From Phycomyces nitens (Eukaryota > Mucoromycota > Mucoromycetes > Mucorales > Phycomycetaceae): a stretch of 64,000 nucleotides of DNA. The stretch is taken from the NCBI GenBank assembly GCA_022702545.1, contig JAHRBC010000004.1, positions 744,001 through 808,000 on the forward strand. Reading direction: 5' to 3'. Under the pieces are notes generated by a model, which saw only the letters and a program-made list of their open reading frames with translations, was not told the DNA's origin and made no database searches. Below are positions 47,440-60,372 of this stretch, in pieces. The stretch's first letter is position 1, and each line of letters opens with the position of its first letter. Made by a program: the position numbers and the translations under genes.

Positions 47440-49853
47440 AATCACACACATACACATACACATACATACATACATATATCTATATACATCCACATATAAA
47501 TACAAATATATATATAAATATATATACATCTATATTAGCTACTCGCGCCAGCAGGCTATCTCGATCATCCTGTCAATGCAGTCACCACCAAGTTTGTGCA
47601 CACCTCTACGAATAAAGTCCGATTTCCAGTAAATGTAGTCCGGGTACGTTTGTCGTCTTCGTCTTCGTCTTCGTATTCTTTGTAGTTGAAGCTGTATATA
47701 CAGATGTTATCATTATCATTATTATATATTATATTAATAAACGCTCTCAGTGGACCCCAGAAGGACGTCGTTTGATTACAGGCTCATCCAGCGGTGAATT
47801 CACCTTGTGGAATGGCTTGACTTTTAACTTTGAAACCATCCTACAGGTAAGAAACACCTCTTGTCCTTCAACCTTGCTAATTTACCATCAACATAGGCCC
47901 ATGACTCTGCCGTCCGTGCCATGAATTGGTCTCACAACGACGACTGGATGGTTACTGCTGACCACAGTGGCGTCATTAAATATTGGCAATCCAATATGAG
48001 CAACCTTCACAAGTTTACTGGCCATAATGAAGCCATTCGAGACCTAACGTATGGACCAAGAGCCAAACAGCACACACGCCTAACTATTCATCATTAGTTT
48101 TGCACCATCAGACACCAGATTTGCCACCTGTTCAGACGATTCACTCATCAAGATCTGGGACTTTAATACAAGTACCGAAGAAAAGACATTAACAGGCCAC
48201 GGCTGGGATGTCAAATGTGTAGACTGGCATCCCTACAAAGCACTCTTGGCGTCCGGAAGTAAAGACAATCTAATAAAGCTCTGGGATCCCAAGACAGCCA
48301 AGAACATCACAACATTGTAAGTTGTTTTTGATATAAACAATTGTATTCATAATCTATGTAGGCATGGACACAAGAACACGGTCTTGGCACTCGAGTGGAA
48401 TCAGAATGGCAACTGGCTTGTCACTGCAGGTAGAGATCAATTGGTAAAGGTGTACGATATTCGCATGATGAAGGAATTCCAGATCTTCAGAGGCCACAAA
48501 AAGGAAATCTGCTGTAAGTCCAATACTAATTACAAGAAGCCTTCATACATTCTAACTGCCTTGCCATAAGCTGCCAAATGGCATCCTCAGCACGAACGAC
48601 TGCTGGCAACCGGTGGCTCAGATGGCTCATTAATGTTCTGGCTTACAGGGTTAGTGTCTCTAATTCTCTCTACTAAACATACTCACCTGTCTCTCCAATC
48701 CAGACAAGATGCACCGATTGGTGAGCAGGAGTTGGCTCATGAGAACCACATCTGGTCTCTTGACTGGCATCCTGTAGGACACATACTAGTATCCGGATCC
48801 AACGACCACACCACCAGATTTTGGACACGGCCTAGACCCGGAGAAACAAGCGATGACAAGTTTGACTCTAGTCAGCATCGTAATGACGAGCCAGTCAAGG
48901 AAGAAGAGGAAAGCAGAAGCTTCACTGAGCCACCTCCATTTAGACCTCATGGTGCTCCCGGACCAAGTCGCATTGAGCCACCACCCTTCCGGCCCGCAAA
49001 TTCCCAGCGTCAAGACATGGGAGAGATTCTATTTAGACCTCCATTTAGACCCCATAACGGACCTCTTGGAGGACCTCTTGGTGCACCACTTAGCGGACCC
49101 CTCAATGGACCTCTTAATGGACCTCTTGGTGGTTCCCCCTTTGGAAAAGACATGTCCTTTAAAGACATGGGTTTCAGACCACCCCCACAGCAGCAGCAAC
49201 AACAACAACAACAACAGCAGCAGCAGCATATGCGACACCCTGGAAACTTTCACGATGGGCCTGGCAATTTCCGTTCCATGGCACATGGAGATGGTCCTCG
49301 TCATGATGGCCCCCGTCATGATGGCCCCCGCCACGATGGTCCTCGTCATGATGGCCCCCGTCATGATGGTCCCCGCCACGACGGCCCTCGTCATGATGGT
49401 CCTCGCCACGATGGTCCCCGCCACGGTGGTCCTATGCCACCTCGCCACCACCAACAGCAGCAGCAACAGATGCAACATAACAATCCCATGGGTGGTCAAC
49501 GCAACATGCAACGCCAGCTCCCAATTGGAAACATGCCTCCTCAACCACCACGCAACATGCCTGGCTATAGACCTCCTCCTCCCATGATTAACCCAAACGG
49601 CGGTGGACGTTTCAACGATCTCAACTCTGGTGGAATGACTTTCCAACCACGCCCACTTTTCCACCCTTCGCGTCCACCAATGCAGCAGCAGCAGCAGCCC
49701 ATGCACCATCAGGCTGGACCTTCACTTCAAGGTAATGGTGGCAGACCAGTGCCCATGGGAGGCAAGCGTCAGTTTCCAGAGCAAGATGAACCAAACTATC
49801 GTCCCCCTCCTCCATTTGCCCAAAGGACCAAGAAGACTCGAAGATGGAGCTAG
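46540..49853 (+). CDS. WDR33: WDR33/Pfs2-like polyadenylation factor
   Basis: WD40 subunit of the nuclear cleavage and polyadenylation complex; in animals it reads AAUAAA together with CPSF30. The N-terminus (~90 residues) is Pro/Ala-rich, followed by the signature [20 protein letters not shown] and [20 protein letters not shown]. Seven WD repeats follow over short exons, for example [58 protein letters not shown] and [20 protein letters not shown]. The last exon encodes a long Pro/Gln/His/Gly-rich tail with poly-Q runs and a 5-residue repeat GPRHD. Yeast Pfs2 lacks such a tail, whereas animal WDR33 has a long one, so this resembles the animal form. Start ATG at 46540 (MMEVATAP). About ten exons; the intron near 47247-47540 is long and full of TA repeats. 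Confidence 0.93.
49293..49427 (+). repeat. Coding 15-bp minisatellite (GPRHD)n
   Basis: Eight GPRHD units and one GPRHG unit in tandem in the WDR33 tail, each 15 bp. Synonymous differences (CCTCGT, CCCCGC, CCCCGT) show the repeat has been kept at protein level while the DNA diverged. Confidence 0.9.
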
Positions 49854-50555
49854 AAAGTAAATGAAATAAAACATCACACAAAAGAGGGCTTGTATTCGTA
49901 TGTAAAGAAAGAAAGAGAAAAAAAAACAGATAAATAAATAAATGTTTATTAGGGTTGTAATGACATATTTTGGATATTTGTATACATTATTATTGTGTAA
50001 AGAAACTCAAGGGACAAGATTGTCAAGAGGTTTTAATCATCCATACAATAAACAATAATTAACGAACCAAGCATTTGAATGGATTTCGAGACCCTGTAGG
50101 ATTCTTGTTTAAAATTGTACGTTTTCATCACTACACCAAAATATCCACCTCTTTGGATCCATGGTCTTTAACTACTCTCCCCTCCAACAGGCATTCGTTC
50201 GTAAGCCATGGATTTATTAAATTCATAATTTCATACCATGCAAAAGAAAAATAAAGAAAGAAAGAAAAATGATGGTGATAGACTATAAACCAATGCTACT
50301 AATAAAGACTTGACTAGAAAACCCAAACCTGGTTCATTTAATACTAAAATAAAAATAAAAATAAAGTAGGATCAATTAAACGTCTTTAAGAAATAACAAT
50401 CTTCTTCTTCTTCTTCTTCTTTTTTGAGTATTGAATGAATGCAGGCATGCATATATATATTTTTAAAAAACGATCACCACAGAAAACAAAACAAAATTAC
50501 AATGCGACCAAGGACAAGAAAAAAAAACCCCCCGAGATATTTGATGAATCTACTA
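49854..50555. other. Convergent intergenic, WDR33 and RLI1
   Basis: 3' flanks of two convergent genes with A-rich and CTT repeats (50401-50421). No gene seen. Confidence 0.65.
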
Positions 50556-52875
50556 CTACTGCTCCAAGAAGAAGAAGTTTCCGCTCAACTTTTGCTCCTG
50601 ATCTAATTGGGAATCAAGCTTGTTGATTCTAGGACGGAAGTTGGTGGGATCACGACGGAAGGTGATTTGGAGAGAAGCCAAGAACTTGTTCATACCAGAC
50701 AAGAGTGACTGGGGAGAGTTTGCAACAGCATGGACAGAGGGAACACCATCGTACACAATAACACGATCAGCGAGGTAGGTAGCCATGATGAAATCGTGCT
50801 CGACGATAAAGGCTGTGCGCTTAAAGTGGACAATGAAGCGCTTGATGACCTTGGCAGCAATAATACGCTGCTCTGAATCGAGGTAAGCAGAAGGCTCATC
50901 AATAAGGTAAATGTCGGCAGGCTGACCGAGAGCGAGAACGATGGCAACACGCTGCAATTCACCACCGGACAAGTGGGTAACTTCCTGGTCAATAATGCCT
51001 TCGATGCTCATGGGCTTCACAACATCAGTCTGGAACTGAGGGTTGAGGAAAGCAGCCTTGATCTTCTTGATGAAGAGCATGCGAACAGTGCCCTTGAACT
51101 TGGGACTGATCTTCTGGGGCTTAAAGGAGACGTTGAGCTCAGGAACCTTCTTGCCATCATCAGGGGCAAGACGACCAGCCAACATCTGGATGAAGGTGGT
51201 CTTACCGGTACCATTCTGACCCAACATGACAACGATCTCAGAGTCTGTGAATTCACCAGGGCGAACATCGAGCTTAAAGTCACCAAGGGTCTTTGAGAGA
51301 GCAGGGTACTTGTAGTCTCTCTGCTTATCGACAGTAGAGTCATCAGCAACCTCGGCAATCTTGAAGGTCAAGGACTCTTCACGGAAACGCAAGTTCTCGG
51401 TACGAATGTTACCATCCAAGAAGATGTTGATACCTAGTAACATTTGGCCAATTGTTAAATGAAATCACACCCATGTATGCATATAGAGAGAGCATGATCC
51501 TTACCATCACGAACAGAGGCGGGGAGGGTAACGACACCATAGACAGAGGGCACACCGTAGAGAATACAGACATAATCAGACAAGTAATCCAATACAGACA
51601 AATCGTGCTCGACAACAATGACATAGCTAGAGTGCTTGTTAATATCCATCCATTACTTGAATATCTGCCACGACTTACGTTTCGGGGGAGATCAAGCTAC
51701 GGATAACTCGGGCAGCATTCAAACGCTGCTTGACATCCAAGTACGAAGAAGGCTCATCGAACATGTAGCTATATAGATCGATCTGCGGTTTAGTTTCTTT
51801 ACTTTCTAAACATCGTTCCAACTCACACATGGGCCTTTTGGACACACACGACACCAATAGCAAAACGCTGCAATTCACCACCAGACAATTGACCAACCTC
51901 ACGGGTCAAGACTTCCTGGAGATCTATATATATACACACACACATAAATATTAGCCAAGATCGATGATAAACAAGCTCAATCAATTATTTACCCAAGGCG
52001 TCAATGATCTCGTCGAGGTTGTTGCGCTCAAGCTTGTCATCGAGCAAGGCGCCAACCTTGCCGCTGACGACCTTGGGGATATGATCGACGTACTGGGGCT
52101 TAATAATGGCCTATAAATTGTACAAGAATAAAATCGAGATTGATCCGAATGAGTAAATCCTCCCTTTTTCTTTTTCTTTTTTACATGTATTATCCTAGTT
52201 TCCCTTTTGTACATATTTGTACATATTTCTAGTGCAATATAAATACAAGATTTAAATAATAATAATTTTTTACCTTCAAGTTGTCTTCGAGAATCTTGGT
52301 AAAGTAGTTTTGTAATTCTGATCCACGGAAGTACTTGAGGATATCCTGCCAGTCAGGGGGGTTGTCATAACGGCCAAGGTTGGGCTTCATCTTGCCTGAA
52401 AGGATCTTCAGGGCAGTAGATTTACCGATACCGTTGGTTCCCACAAGACCAAGAACCTGGCCAGGACGGGGAACAGGCAAGCGATGGAGCTTGAAGGAGT
52501 TTGCGGAATAACGATGGGTGACTTCGCTCTCAAGGTTGGTGGGCAAGTTGATGATGTGAATGGCATCAAAGGGGCACTTTTTGGGGCAAATACCACAACC
52601 AATGCAGAGGGATTCCGAAATATAGGCAATCTTTGAGGTAGGCTCGACCTCAATACAGAACTTGCCTGTAGGACAATAATCAAAAAGTGTGTCTTTATGT
52701 GGATTTGTTCAGTCAACTTACCCATACGGTTCACAGGACAGGACTTCTTACTAGATTCGGCTTTAAGTAAAGATTCTTGAATGATATTCAAAATGGCTTA
52801 CCATTCCTGTCTACACTTCTTGGGTTTGCACTTGTCGGCATTGATAATGGCAATACGGGTCAATTTGTCACTCAT
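50556..52875 (-). CDS. RLI1: ABCE1/Rli1 ribosome recycling ATPase
   Basis: Soluble twin-ATPase Fe-S protein that splits ribosomes after termination and is essential in nearly all eukaryotes. Start [20 protein letters not shown] with the first cysteine set, then [15 protein letters not shown] and [20 protein letters not shown], the two 4Fe-4S sites. NBD1 has Walker [22 protein letters not shown] and Walker [15 protein letters not shown]2 has [21 protein letters not shown] and [16 protein letters not shown], with [20 protein letters not shown] following. The end [10 protein letters not shown] is near the family's usual C-terminus. About eight exons; total near 600 residues. All catalytic residues are present. 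Codon use is GC-rich and biased, as in highly expressed genes. It is divergent from the 66-residue gene, with 325 bases between starts. Confidence 0.97.
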
Positions 52876-53200
52876 TTTGGTCTACACAGTATATAGGTTT
52901 ATATACCCAAGGTGAAAGATGGAGAGAGAGAGGAGGGGGTGGGAGATCGCTGTGAAAAGAAGTGCGGAAAACAACCGTAACTTTTTCTCAACCTTTCTTT
53001 TTTTTTGAGTACTTTTTCGGACCTCGCAAAACAAGAAGAAAAAAAAATTGGACGGGATTTGATGTCATGCCGTGACTGTTTTTATTGATTCAAGTTCCAT
53101 ATCGGGATGATGAATGGAGGGGGAGGGGGGGTAAAGGAAGGGGGCGCCCAGAAATTTGTGTGTTTTTTTTTCTCTTACTATTCTTTTCCTTTCTCACAAC
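52876..53200. other. Divergent promoter, RLI1 and small protein gene
   Basis: Contains a GGA/AG-rich tract near 52917-52945, a T-run and another G-rich block at 53113-53140. Likely shared promoter. No gene seen. Confidence 0.6.
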
Positions 53201-53449
53201 ATGTTCCAGCGCATTGCAAACTTTTGGTTGTCTTCATTCGTTACCGAGCGCCTGTTGGCCAGCCCTCTCTTCCACCGCATGGCTGCAAAGACCCACCAGC
53301 ATGTGTCTACTGTGACCGAAAAGGGTGAGTGAAGATTGAAAGATCAAATGGTTATTAATCTACTTTCTATAGGCACCAAGACCGGAAGTGAGTTTATGAA
53401 GGCCTTTAAGGAGAACTTGGAAAAGGAAGCCAGAAATGCCAGAAAGTAA
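53201..53449 (+). CDS. Small protein (66 aa), unrecognised
   Basis: Two exons (53201-53324, 53373-53449) joined by a GT-AG intron of 48 bases give 66 residues. The sequence begins MFQRIANFWLSSFVTERLL, an amphipathic, weakly basic helix that could target mitochondria, and ends TKTGSEFMKAFKENLEKEAR plus NARK, a charged helix. The clean splice, GC-rich coding DNA and start 325 bases from the RLI1 start support a real gene. I do not recognise the family, and function is unknown. Confidence 0.65.
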
Positions 53450-53825
53450 TGCCTAGCATTCATATTTCTTCAAAAATATGTATAACCTTGTAAAAACAAG
53501 AAAAGAAAAAAGCAAGTTCCTCCTCCACTGTACCATTCCCTCCCTCCCCCTTTTTGTCCATGGCAGACTCATTTATAGAACCAACAACAATAATCTAATC
53601 ATATCAATCATCACCCATTTCCTGCAATTAAGATCTGAATAATAATAATAAAAAATGAAAACGATATATATATATATATATATTATTATTATTATATATA
53701 TTATATATGTGTGTGTGTTTGTGTATATATACATTGGAGACAAATGATAAAGGAGATATGTGAAAAGCGGATTGTGTAGGTATGATGGAAAGCAAAAAGA
53801 AAAGAGAGAGAGAGAGAGATGAATG
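53450..53825. other. Convergent intergenic
   Basis: TA and TTA microsatellites (53665-53712), a TG tract and an AG repeat (53800-53818). No gene seen. Confidence 0.65.
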
Positions 53826-54863
53826 TTAGACAATGGAATCAGCTGTGGGATCAGCAGCAATGATCCTCTCTAGTCTCTTTGCCCTCGTATAATCTGCCAC
53901 TGAGCGAATGATCAAAAACCAACCAAGGATCATCAAGAAACAGGATGCAATATCTGCTTCCTGTGCATCTTCCTTGGCTGGATCCTCAACCAGATTTCCC
54001 GTATCATCAAACAAGACATCATCAATATTACCTCCTGTGGATAACAAATCAATAAACGTACATATTTTTAATCAACCACTTACGGCTACGAAGATAGAAT
54101 CCGTATTGAATCATGGACACACCCAACCCTGCACGAGATCCTTGCTACAAATCTTGAATAAGGAATCGAATACAATCAACCGTTCCTTACCTTGGAGGCA
54201 TGTGAAGTATGAAGCAGGTAGGTCAGCATAAAGCCAAAGACCTGAAAGGTAGCTGAAATGATCAGATTCCAGAAGAAATGAAGAATATGCCCAGTAGGTA
54301 ATCCCTCGACCAGGATCAAGTCTCCTAGAACAGGAGCCATGATTGTGGTTTGCCAATAGGGCGGTGACTGATCGGCCATAGCGACTGCATATGTCTAGAG
54401 ATTGATACCTTTTTATTTAATCAAAGGCTTTATGGTTTGGATTCTGTTTACTAAAGACTTACAGGCGGCGTCTCTTCTGTTGTCGCACTATCGGATTCAG
54501 GCTTAGCAGACATATTGGAGAACACTCCATCGCTAGCCAGTCTTGGGGTAATAAGACGTGTGGGTGGAATGAGTGGCTGGGTCTGGGTCTGGGTCTGGGT
54601 CATGTCAATCGAGATTGGATTCTCAAAACTGCCTTGTAGTTCAACTTGCTGTTGTTGAGTGTATGAAGGTGGGCGTACGATCGAGTCATCTGGAATCTCA
54701 ATGCCTGCGCCTTGGGATGCACAAGAATCATTGCTTGTGGAGTCAAAAGTGGGAATCTATGGACATTAGATTGCAAGAGGTCAATACTAGTCATTATAAC
54801 CAAACTATTGTGGTGCCACAATCCCATCTAATCAAGCTTCTTTACTTTTTGATAAGTAGACAT
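53826..54863 (-). CDS. NEDD4-interacting adaptor (NDFIP/Bsd2 family)
   Basis: Golgi/endosome membrane adaptor that recruits Rsp5/Nedd4 HECT ubiquitin ligases to cargo such as metal transporters (yeast Bsd2, animal NDFIP). A tiny first exon (54863-54846) encodes MSTYQK. The cytosolic N-terminus carries PY ligase-binding motifs PPSY and PPTY, the second created across a splice, and a third PPYW. A short Gln/Thr repeat (MTQTQTQTQP) lies between them. Three hydrophobic segments follow: HFFWNLIISATFQVFGFMLT, LGVSMIQYGFYL and IASCFLMILGWFLIIRSV, with the family-type loop LLHTSHASKQGSRAGLG between the first two. The protein ends ERIIAADPTADSIV. About six exons, near 230 residues. Cargo is unknown. 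Confidence 0.85.
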
Positions 54864-55652
54864 GAGTGAAAAGAAAGGTGGAAAGCAGAAATATAAAATA
54901 TATAAAAATAATAATAAAAAAAAGATGGTTTTGTAATGAAGTATAGGCAGGTCGATGCCCATAAAAGGTAATAATCTGACGCAAAAAGAAATAATTTAGG
55001 CTCAGTCAAGCTGTCAATTCGTTCAATAGCTTGGCCACCCAGAAGGCTTAAAAAGTGTATGGATACCACCAACCCCCCAATTCAATGCTAACCACAATTG
55101 TCGGCTTGCGTAGTATGCCCATCACTAAATATCTCTAGTAATTGTTAGAATGGCTTTATGGTCTAGTTGACAGTGGTGATTTGTGTAGAGGACTTGGCGT
55201 TTCTCAGAATATATTCGCATGTCGTACGATAATGTTACACCCAATGAATAAATTAATGCATAATATTGTCCTTTTTGCGCCAGAGCATTAAAAGAGAGCG
55301 TGAACAAATGGTTGGATAGAGTGCTTTTGTAAAATTCAGAGAATATTGAGCAGCCAAGTAGAGAAGGTCTAGCAAGGAGACCAATATATAATTGGCAGAG
55401 AGTGCTAGGATAAAAAAAAACCAAAAATAGACCTGTATAAAACAATATTGGACAAGGTTCTTTGGATTCAATCAAAAGCTCCTTGTTTCTGTAGTATTTT
55501 TTTTATTGATTTGTTTGTATTGGATGAACAAGTGTTTGTTTCCATTAAAATTCCTCAGGGGAATTTGTACGTTTTGAATGTTGATAATAATAATAATAAT
55601 TTATAAAGATTTAATATGTACAAAAAAGGGGGGGGGGGGAGATAGTGTCAAT
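54864..55652. other. Intergenic, NDFIP gene promoter and permease 3' flank
   Basis: A/T-rich with a TAA tract near 55585-55601 and a G run at 55629-55639. No gene seen; the open frame 55125-55475 has no recognisable feature. Confidence 0.55.
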
Positions 55653-57786
55653 CTAAGCATCAGTGGTTTGAACAGGACCTTTGTAGTTCTTTCGACCAGA
55701 GATGAACCAGAAACCCATGGCAAAGATCACTACCGCACCTATCATAAGACTTGCCCAGTTCATAGATTCTGCCTCAACAGGGTGCAAGGAAGGAATGCAT
55801 AGAATGACTCCAAAGAACAGGATCCAAAACACACTAATGATATTCAGTGGGATACTCCAGCCATGAAGGTTAAAGGGACCCTATAGATTCAATAGTCAGA
55901 TGCTGATTTGTAGCTGTCATTCTTACCTTTGGCATGTCTTTACGGGTCCATATCAACCGACAGGCAAGAGGGAGTCCGTATGAAATGTTTATACAGATTA
56001 CTGCCGTACTCATGATAGCCTTCCAGTAGATCATTGTTCCAAAGGACTATAGATTGAAATAAGCATCTACAGCTCAATTGACAGCGGATAACTTACAGGC
56101 ATAATCACAATAATCGAAATAACCATCTGTAAAATAAGAGCACGGACAGGGATGTTCTTATCTGTTAGCTGGTAGAGCGAGCGGTGGTAAGGAACACAGC
56201 CATCACGAGCCAATGCCCAAAAGAGATGGCCTGTAGCGAGAATCGAGTTGCACAAGGATCCAAACTGAGCGACAAGGAGAATAATCAAGAAGAAGATGGT
56301 CAAGGGACGAGAAGTGGCACGCAAGAAAAAGGTGGCAATAGGCATCGAAGAGTCAAGAAGCTCATCAACATCTTGTATAGAAAACAGCACAGCAATAATA
56401 AGGACAAATCCCTGGACTATTGCACTAGCAATGCAGAGGATAATTCCACGAGGGGCAGCAACCTCGGCGTTCTTGGTTCCTTCAACAATCTGAGCACCAC
56501 CTAAAGTATAGGAGCGATCAATAAGACCATTCGCTCAACGTATCAATATAAGCTTACATTCGTATCCAACAAATGTCCAGCCAGCCTGAAGGAGACCCAG
56601 GAAGAAAACAAGACCCAAGTTCTCATAGCCAGTACCATTCATGAATTCGGTAAATACCCATTTGGCAGAAGTATGGGTAGGTGCCATGACTAGGATAATA
56701 ACAATGGTCAATACACATTATCAATTTAATATACTGTGTATCCTACCAGGGACAGTGATTACAACGATAATGGTACCAATAAGCACCCAAAACACTATTT
56801 AAAGAAAAGCATGAGTATAACTGTCTATGTTTAATTCAATCAACTCACCCATGAATTTGTTGAGATATGTGCTGAATTTCATTCCAAGGCAGTTGTAGCC
56901 AGTAGCAAGCACAAACATAGCGCAGTAAAGACCAACGAATGCACCCTGAGAAGTAATCGGGACCTCTCGGTATAGATTGGCAATGCCTAGGATATAGATA
57001 AATAAGATGTCCCGATCATCTGTTTCTTTGAGCACTCACCATAGATAAAGTCTGTGGCAGACCAAGCAAGTGTCATATTTGCCGTAATCAGGCCTGTCAA
57101 ATAAAGATAGCCACTAATCCATGCCATAACTATTTTGTGACCAAGAAGAGTTGGTTAACTAGTGCTAGACACAATTCACATTGACTTACAAGGAGCCCAT
57201 TTCTTGTTACTGAGCATATAACACCATGAATAGATTCCACCCGCCAGCGGATAGGCTGAAATGACCTCGGCCATAGACAATCCAATACAAGCAACAAAGG
57301 GAACTACAACAACCCTGATAGTATCCTTCAATTAGTCCCATGCTCTGCTTGTTGGCCAAGAGTCTTGACTTACCACCCCCAGAAAAGTGAACTAGGGCCA
57401 CCAGCACTTAGGCACCCACCAAAGCCAACTAGCCTTTATAATTAATGTACACAACAGTGAGACTCTTGATAAATGTTATGAATATTAATACACATGGCAT
57501 CATATTTACCAATTGGGCAGGACAGCCATTGTAGAAAAAGAAAAGCCGGCCTGAACAAAAAGACTGATCTCTCGCTTAAACTCTTGCTTATAACCAAGAT
57601 CCTTGAGTCTCTGGGCATCACGATCAAGACCATTGGATTCAATGTGTTCTGCTGAACCCAACTTGCTACCAGTAGATTTCTCGACCTAACATGCTCGTTA
57701 GTCCATTTGTATTTAAATAAAGCTGACCAAGACTGGTGTTAGATTATGATCATATTTACAGATTTATCGAGGGTTTTTTCTGCCAT
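55653..57786 (-). CDS. APC-family amino acid/amine permease (Uga4/Hnm1-like)
   Basis: Plasma-membrane transporter of the amino acid-polyamine-choline superfamily. The start MAEKTLDKS, then DAQRLKDLGYKQEFKREISL, is the typical cytosolic entry into TM1 of fungal GABA/choline-type permeases. TM1 follows with FVQAGFSFSTMAVLP. Later landmarks are WTFVGYECGAQIVEGTKNAE (unwound helix and loop), APRGIILCIASAIVQGFVLI, FGSLCNSILATGHLFWALAR and DKNIPVRALILQMVISIIVI. About twelve hydrophobic segments can be traced. The C-terminal tail is NYKGPVQTTDA. Around ten exons, near 530 residues; borders in 56500-57400 are approximate. Substrate (GABA, choline or other amino acid) cannot be told from sequence. Confidence 0.88.
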
Positions 57787-60372
57787 GATAATTTTATGTA
57801 TAAAATTAAAAAAAAAGGTAAAGCGTTTGGTAAAGACGAATGAGACAAACTAATGTCAAATACATGTATATATATATATATATATATAAGTAATATTTTT
57901 CAAGGAAGATAATAATCCTCCTAATACTACTCATACTGATATCACCAGCTCATATCATTTGGCCTCTCCAAGGTACAGTCTTGTCGCTTCCTTAACCTTG
58001 CCTAGGTCTACAACACACTTGTCACAGGGACAATCTTACTGATTTCTGATATCTTGTGCGTCTATGCTTCCACAGCTAGACATTTCAATTAAAGAGGAGA
58101 AAATAGCTTACAGCGCAAAACTAAGGAAGGATGACAAATAATTTGAGGTTCATTGGCGGTGTCTTTGAAATGATTATTGTACCAGCCGGAAACATTGAAC
58201 AAATATGTACATGGAGTAGAAATTGGTATCAAAAAGAGTTCCTGGGAAGTTAAACAGTTTCTGCTTATGATACTGAGAAGTTGATAAGCGTGGAATAAAG
58301 TACCAGATAACCTAATTACATTCAAACAGTCTTTTCGTTATTCTGGATCTTTAAGTTGACGATGGTGTTCAGATTGGTCGGCACGATATGTATTCATCGT
58401 ACACAATACTAAATGATATTACACACACTAGGAAGTGTCAAAAGAACCAAGAGAAATTAATTTGCTACATCGACCAAAGGTCTCTTTTTTGTTTGGTACA
58501 AGATAGACTCTGGTATAGAATATTGCAGTGTCAGAGTATATACGCTTGCAGAGCTTTTCCAGGCAGAATAATACATTAAACATTTTGCTTAATTCTGTAC
58601 CGTTTATTTGGCCATGTAGCTCCAAGATTCCTTTATCTTTTGCCCTGTTACACGTATTGCTCAGATCTCAATATACTGTTCTTCAAAGTAGTCAAGCAAG
58701 CGTCATTATTTTATTGTGTTGTGGATATAGACCTTTGGGGTCTGTTGTTTATATAATGTCTCTGAGAAAATATATATTTTCTCACACTCACTCACACTCT
58801 AAATCATACGGTTGGTTCCTTGTTATATTACAATATAAAGATCCTGATTTATACCAAGAAGTACGGTTGATGTTTTATCCTGCGAGTCTACATTTGGTGC
58901 AGATAATTCACACGAATCTACATGGTCAATCTTGTATTCACCAAACTAATCCATACACAAGGATTTACAAGATTGGATAATATTTGGGAAGCAGAATGCT
59001 AGTTTTTTTTTTAAAAAAAAAGACTCCCAGTATACTATCTAGATTTATCTTGCTGATATACGATACTCCTTATCTCTTGTACCGACCGAATCCCGGATAA
59101 CAATTTTAACTTTACCTTTTGTTCTCTCTTTATATTAGCCTTTTGTGGTATTTTATCTTGTTACAACAGGATTTGTTGTTGTTGTAATTATAGCCTTATT
59201 GATCAATAAACCCAAAGACTATAATTCTGTTCTTTATTGAACACTTTTTTTTTCACACAATAGGCGGTGGATACCCTACTAACTATTTTAATGGCACTTT
59301 TAACTCGAGTAGCTAAAGCCTAGTAGACCTACTCTTATTTATAGGCACCCATGCTTCTGGTTTGACTAGAGACAAACATGCGTAAAAAATATCTTGGTGG
59401 TATTGTTTACAATAAAGTCTCTATAAAGTCTCTAGATACTTTATAACAATATCATTATGTGATTATCAAGTTTATAACTAACAAAGAATAATGTTTAGCT
59501 ATATAAAAAAAAAGGAGCTTGATAGTGTTGAGCTACCTAGACAGCCACAAACTATTCTTTGGGATAATTATAAAGTTGATAAACTATTAAAATTGATTTT
59601 ATGCTTATAAACGTAAATATTGAGGAACATTGGTTGTTTTGTAAAGTATACTGACTTGCACTTTATACCTATACTCTTCCACCAAAAAGATTATTTTTCA
59701 TGAAATACGGTTTATTGATCTGCCTAAACAAAAAGACAATCTGCCATGAAACTATACAAATGAATAAATAGACATCACGTCTCTTTACTGGTGTGATTTT
59801 GTCCGGGCCGGCCACCAATTCAGTTCGATCTGGGTTGAAGGACGTGCTCATGAATCGTGCACGACCCCTCGACACAAGATAGTACTACATTGGAGGTAAG
59901 GGCATTACAATCCCATTATCAAACATTTGAATAAAACGGATTCTTTTCCTGTTAAGTCTATATTTGTCACAGAGGACATGGGTCGCACCGGGAACTTCGT
60001 ATTGTCCGAGTCATTAAGAGAACAACCCTATCTACTATCACATACCACATTGATGTGGCTACCCACATCGTGCCTTATCCCCAAACACCTCACACACCAT
60101 TGCGTATAACTCATCTCACTTACTACGGACCAGCTGTTTATATTGCAACGTATAGCAAAGATCCAACAATAGCCCAATATTACACTAGAATATATATATA
60201 TATATTGACATTTACCAAGATTGATGTAATTATAGTCTTGCCAAAGGGGATTTATGGATGTCTGGATACTTTGTACTTTTTCTTATTTAATGCACAGACT
60301 AGTTATTATACAATAAATATTTATTCATAGACTCATAAAAATGAGGTAAAGATTGGATATAGACAAAATGGA
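57787..60372. other. 2.6-kb region without an intact gene
   Basis: Permease promoter, then A/T-rich DNA with TA repeats (57872-57888). Short stretches at 58288-58360 and 59957-60330 have a coding look but lack starts, partners or a recognisable family; they may be relics of mobile elements. No intact gene supported. Confidence 0.5.

Noticed and set aside
49293..49427. Regular repeat that could be taken for a CRISPR array
   Set aside because: It has no spacers, is a 15-bp coding minisatellite and lies in a eukaryotic gene.
49029..49709. 226-residue minus-strand open frame opposite the WDR33 tail
   Set aside because: It is the shadow of CAG- and GPRHD-coding repeats; the plus strand is an in-frame continuation of a recognised gene.
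58288..58360. AWNKVPDNLITFKQSF, similar in style to the region after reverse transcriptase in non-LTR elements
   Set aside because: Only about 24 residues between stops, with no RT motif nearby; too short to call.
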